Source: an archaeon (GTDB lineage: Archaea; Nanobdellota; Nanobdellia; Woesearchaeales; GW2011-AR9). Taken from it: DNA of 8,226 bases. Made by a program: the position numbers and the translations under genes. The notes under the pieces were generated by a model that worked only from the letters and a program-made list of their open reading frames with translations, ran no database searches and was not told the DNA's origin. Where the stretch lies: the NCBI GenBank assembly GCA_023266155.1, contig JAHFRS010000049.1:1-8226 (forward strand), given 5' to 3'. This document shows, in pieces, positions 6,056 to 8,226 of the stretch (positions are counted from its first letter, which is position 1; each line of letters begins with the position of its first letter).

Positions 6056-6725
6056 CAGTGCAACTGTCATTCGGAGAGCGAGAACACAGGAGGAATCCAG
6101 AGAAATTATCGATTTTAGGCGTAAGGTGTATATCCAAGAGCGATATATTACATTCAGTGCAGCAGAAAAATATTTTCCTGACAGCTATGATTGTTTGTCT
6201 ACGTCCATACTTGTGAGTGCCAGAAGGGGCGATAAAGTTGTTGGTTCTTTGCGTATTGATACAGGTCTCACTTTACCTTTGGAACAGTTGGTTAATACAG
6301 GGCCATTTTATGCCCGAGGAAAGACCATAGAAATTTCTCGGTTATGTGTTGAGCGCTCAGAACGTTCCCAAGGCCTTGCTCGAGAACTGATTACCTACGG
6401 CTATCGTCAAGCACAGCAGGAACAAGCAAAATATATTATTTTCATGGCGGTCGTGGGAACAAAATCTGCGGTAAGTATAGAGTATCTTCCTCTCCTTCGA
6501 GACCTTTCTCAAAAGCAAGCGATTTCACCTTTTTTTCATCTCACCAACACGGAAGAACTATTATATCAGAAGCTTGTTGTGGGCAGTCTTCCGGGGTGGT
6601 ATGAGCAGATGGGGGCCAAGCCTGCCGGTTATATGTTTCTTCATCCTGAATTCAATACCGTGAATCTTCCCATGTATGGCGAAGTTGATAAAGATGTCAA
6701 GAAAATTTTCTGTGAGGCGTTCTGA
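6045..6725 (+). CDS. GNAT-fold N-acyltransferase, N-acyl amino acid synthase-like
   Basis: The 226-residue protein has a GNAT fold of the autoinducer-synthase/FeeM type. FRRKVYIQERYI (24-35) matches the R-x-x-V-Y/F entry helix of that group. DKVVGSLRIDTG (63-74) forms the central strands. EISRLCVERSERSQGLARELI (96-116) combines the conserved E-x-SR-L strand with the R/Q-x-x-G-x-A acyl-CoA or acyl-ACP binding loop. A WYEQMGAKPAGYMFLHPEF segment (185-203) is like the C-terminal part of FeeM-like enzymes. Such proteins join a fatty acyl group to an amino acid or amine. The acyl donor and acceptor here are unknown, and ordinary GNAT acetyl transfer cannot be excluded. It overlaps the phosphatase by 11 nt and the next gene by 1 nt (TGATG), so it is translationally coupled on both sides. 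Confidence 0.72.
   Translation: MVANSATVIRRARTQEESREIIDFRRKVYIQERYITFSAAEKYFPDSYDCLSTSILVSARRGDKVVGSLRIDTGLTLPLEQLVNTGPFYARGKTIEISRLCVERSERSQGLARELITYGYRQAQQEQAKYIIFMAVVGTKSAVSIEYLPLLRDLSQKQAISPFFHLTNTEELLYQKLVVGSLPGWYEQMGAKPAGYMFLHPEFNTVNLPMYGEVDKDVKKIFCEAF
6712..6717 (+). promoter_or_regulatory. Shine-Dalgarno motif for the 284-residue protein
   Basis: GTGAGG lies 7 nt before the ATG at 6725, inside the acyltransferase coding sequence. Together with the TGATG stop-start overlap it supports translation of the third gene by reinitiation or direct binding. Confidence 0.5.
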
Positions 6726-7579
6726 TGAAATCGCTGCCTTTATTTAAGACTATAATCGCCGTGGGAATTAAAGGTTATCGAGCCCTGCGAAATGTAAAAA
6801 AAGGCGATTTTTTTTTCTCTGTCACAGAAACTAAAACCGCTCTTGCCAAATTGGATTTGGAGCAAAGGATCTCTTTTCTGGAAGAAACGTTACCTTTTTA
6901 TGAGCTGAATAGGCTCGCTGATAGAGATACCCTTATAGGTATTCTTGAATCTTCTGATCATCGCGTGCTGAAATTATACTCCTGCTACACTCTGCAGCTG
7001 GTTCCCCACATTTCGCCGCCACTTAATTTTCGTCCATTCACTGAACCACGTACAGTTCCGAGCACAGAATTTGCATGGACTCCTGGTGCGGAACCACCTC
7101 CTCTCGATCAAATCCAAAAACTTCAAGCCACACTACCAACGAAAGCACTTCATTTTTATGTCCATGATTATCTTCTGCCGGTTTTAGAAAAAGCGATAGT
7201 GCAGCCAGATGGATATATGGTGATGTCAACAACACTGCGAGCCACAGGAAAGAAGCAGGAAAGATCTGTAAGTGGAGGAAGTGGCCATTGGGTAGATTAT
7301 GGGAACTATCACAGCAGAAGTGCTGGATTAGTATGGGAGGAAGATGGGCAGAGCGAAACCGACTATGAATATGAAGTTGAAGAGCTGCAGGCAGCGAAAA
7401 GCCACCGTGATTATCGGCTCAAAGCTTTGCGGTTGTCTTTAGAATTGAGAAAATGGTATGATGCGGCCATCACGGAAGAAAATATTGAACAGGCGCTGAA
7501 GACTTTCCAGAAGAGAGACGCCGCGCAATTTTCTTTTCAGTCGAAACAATGGACGAAAAAATATCTTTCTTGGAGATAA
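6725..7579 (+). CDS. Unrecognised 284-residue protein, third gene of operon
   Basis: The frame begins with ATG in a TGATG overlap with the acyltransferase. Residues 1-30 are basic and mildly hydrophobic (LFKTIIAVGIKGYRALRNVKKG), which could be a membrane-peripheral helix but is too short and charged for a clear transmembrane segment. Residues 38-100 are helical. A proline-rich linker follows (98-130, with SPPL and EPPPL). Residues 138-160 are helical (TKALHFYVHDYLLPVLEKAI). Residues 185-210 are rich in Gly, Ser and Tyr (SVSGGSGHWVDYGNYHS), and the C-terminus is a long charged helix with K/R-rich end. I recognise no family. Coupling to a phosphatase and an acyltransferase suggests a part in the same small-molecule or lipid modification, by context only. 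An A7/T9 run near the 5' end is described separately. Confidence 0.75.
   Translation: MKSLPLFKTIIAVGIKGYRALRNVKKGDFFFSVTETKTALAKLDLEQRISFLEETLPFYELNRLADRDTLIGILESSDHRVLKLYSCYTLQLVPHISPPLNFRPFTEPRTVPSTEFAWTPGAEPPPLDQIQKLQATLPTKALHFYVHDYLLPVLEKAIVQPDGYMVMSTTLRATGKKQERSVSGGSGHWVDYGNYHSRSAGLVWEEDGQSETDYEYEVEELQAAKSHRDYRLKALRLSLELRKWYDAAITEENIEQALKTFQKRDAAQFSFQSKQWTKKYLSWR
6796..6816 (+). other. A7 / T9 homopolymer pair inside the third operon gene
   Basis: Seven A (6796-6802), then GGCGA, then nine T (6808-6816). The RNA could form an A-U stem with a 5-nt loop, and T-runs on the coding strand are archaeal termination signals. Located about 72-92 nt into the gene, it could lower expression of the third protein or allow slippage at KKGDFFF. 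It may simply reflect AT-rich codon choice; a similar T8 lies inside the AbrB-PhoU gene (4393-4400 on the minus strand). Confidence 0.3.
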
Positions 7580-7606
7580 GAAGGTGTGAGAAATTTTAAA
7601 ATCCTA

Positions 7607-7679
7607 CTTATAAATTGAGCCGCTGATAGTGTTGACGGGGAAGTTTGTTCGAGGCAAAAAAGTCAGCTTCTTATAAATT
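7607..7679 (+). repeat. Direct repeat of a TATA-like decamer in a 169-nt spacer
   Basis: CTTATAAATT occurs at 7607-7616 and again at 7670-7679, 63 nt apart, in the gap 7580-7748. Each is a fair archaeal TATA box; predicted starts would be near 7638 and 7701. The second could give an alternative leadered mRNA for the 138-residue gene; the first could give a short transcript. I found no RNA fold, box C/D motif or open frame of note between them. Confidence 0.45.
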
Positions 7680-7718
7680 CCCTACACCTTTCTCAAAAAG
7701 AAATTAACCACCGCAATC

Positions 7719-7726
7719 CTTTTAAA
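7719..7726 (+). promoter_or_regulatory. TATA box of the acidic YHS-like protein gene
   Basis: CTTTTAAA is centred 26.5 nt before the ATG at 7749, once more the leaderless spacing. No Shine-Dalgarno motif lies before the ATG (the preceding bases are pyrimidine-rich). It is the closest of three TATA-like elements in this spacer. Confidence 0.55.
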
Positions 7727-7748
7727 CCCCAACATTCTTCTTCCCGCT

Positions 7749-8165
7749 ATGTCTAAAGCAGCAAAGAAAGCGGGGAACAAGAAATCTATACAAAAGAAAG
7801 ATAAAGATGAACCGTTGGAAGTCTATGCTGATGAAGAGCAAGGTATTCTGCCCAGAGAAACTTCAGACGAAAAGAAAGTCAAGATGAAAGTAGGGGAAGA
7901 AGAGGAGGACATTTATTCTGAGGAAGGCCGTGAAGCGGAAGTGGAAGAAGATGAAATTGAGCCCTGGGAAGAAGGCTTTATGGAAGGGGCTTCAGGAGCA
8001 GGACAGCTGGGCAAAGATGCTTTGACCGGCAAGCCTTTAATGGATGTGGAAGATGTCGTGGAAGCAGAAATTGACGGCAAGTCTTATCGTTTTGTCAGCC
8101 GGGCGAATGCTGAGAAGTTTCGCAAGAGGAAAGAGAATGAAAAGAAAAAAGGGAAGAAGAGTTGA
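7749..8165 (+). CDS. Small charged protein with cysteine-free YHS/TRASH-like C-terminal domain
   Basis: The 138-residue product has three parts. Residues 1-20 are lysine-rich (SKAAKKAGNKKSIQKKDKD) and could bind nucleic acid. Residues 20-75 are strongly acidic and probably disordered (GEEEEDIYSEEG, EVEEDEIEPWEEG). Residues 88-127 look folded: GKDALTGKPLM, then EAEIDGKSYRFVSRANAEKF, then a K/R-rich tail. That order (short D-x-x-x-G-x-x-x loop, then G-K-x-Y-x-F-x-S and a helix ending in KF) parallels YHS/TRASH metal-binding domains, DPVCGM and GKTYYFCSxxCKxKF. Here the Cys positions are Leu/Thr, Val and Ala, and the whole protein has no cysteine. If the resemblance is real, metal binding has been lost and the module may be a protein- or nucleic-acid-binding scaffold. 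The function is unknown. It has its own promoter and stands apart from the preceding operon. Confidence 0.75.
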   Translation: MSKAAKKAGNKKSIQKKDKDEPLEVYADEEQGILPRETSDEKKVKMKVGEEEEDIYSEEGREAEVEEDEIEPWEEGFMEGASGAGQLGKDALTGKPLMDVEDVVEAEIDGKSYRFVSRANAEKFRKRKENEKKKGKKS

Positions 8166-8226
8166 TGAGTGGGCGGTATAATTTTTGGTGATATTTGGCA
8201 GTGATGAGCATTTAAGTACGATAATT
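8166..8226. other. Non-coding right edge
   Basis: No open frame of note. A T5 run (8183-8187) shortly after the stop could end transcription of the preceding gene. CATTTAAGT near 8209-8217 could be a TATA box for a gene beyond the edge, by position only. Confidence 0.3.

Noticed and set aside
8162..8207. Box C-like sequences TTGATGA and GTGATGA suggesting a C/D sRNA
   Set aside because: No paired D boxes (CTGA) at proper spacing are visible; the first match overlaps a stop codon and the second is near the window edge.
1..8226. Mobile elements, CRISPR arrays, tRNA genes or a known defence system
   Set aside because: No transposase, integrase, nuclease or regularly spaced repeats are present, and no cloverleaf was seen; a lone protein kinase is not enough to call a defence locus.

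Overview
This window reads as chromosomal DNA of an archaeon, plausibly one with a small genome (for example a DPANN lineage), though the lineage is inference. Three things point to archaea. One is an AbrB-type DNA-binding domain fused to a PhoU-like helical domain. Another is a SEC59/dolichol-kinase type CTP-dependent lipid kinase. The third is a promoter style in which a TATA-like box is centred about 26-27 nt upstream of the ATG, as expected for leaderless archaeal transcripts. Genes inside the one clear operon instead carry Shine-Dalgarno-like motifs. There are no rRNA or tRNA genes, CRISPR arrays, insertion sequences or phage genes that I can recognise.

Layout. Positions 1-112 hold the start of an unrecognised minus-strand gene running off the left edge. 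Positions 113-357 are an AT-rich divergent region with an exact 10-bp inverted repeat and an open frame of about 60 codons without a standard start. An unrecognised plus-strand gene (358-843) converges on an unrecognised minus-strand gene (936-1979), with a candidate hairpin between them. The minus-strand gene diverges from the lipid kinase gene (2033-2686); the two ATGs flank one palindromic TATA box at nearly equal distance. A Ser/Thr protein kinase with an N-terminal domain I do not recognise (2734-4194) follows from its own promoter. Its stop codon interlocks with that of the convergent AbrB-PhoU regulator (4191-5126, minus).

The regulator diverges from a three-gene, tightly coupled operon. 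It contains an inositol-monophosphatase/CysQ-family phosphatase (5252-6055), a GNAT-fold acyltransferase resembling N-acyl amino acid synthases (6045-6725), and an unknown 284-residue protein (6725-7579). Overlaps of 11 nt and 1 nt imply translational coupling, so the three may share a small-molecule pathway. After a 169-nt spacer with repeated TATA-like boxes comes a small, highly charged, cysteine-free protein (7749-8165) whose C-terminal part resembles a YHS/TRASH domain stripped of its metal ligands. The last 61 nt are non-coding.

No known defence or mobile system is visible. The most interesting points are the shared bidirectional TATA box, the phosphatase-acyltransferase-unknown operon, the kinase with DFQ in place of DFG, and the cysteine-free YHS-like protein.
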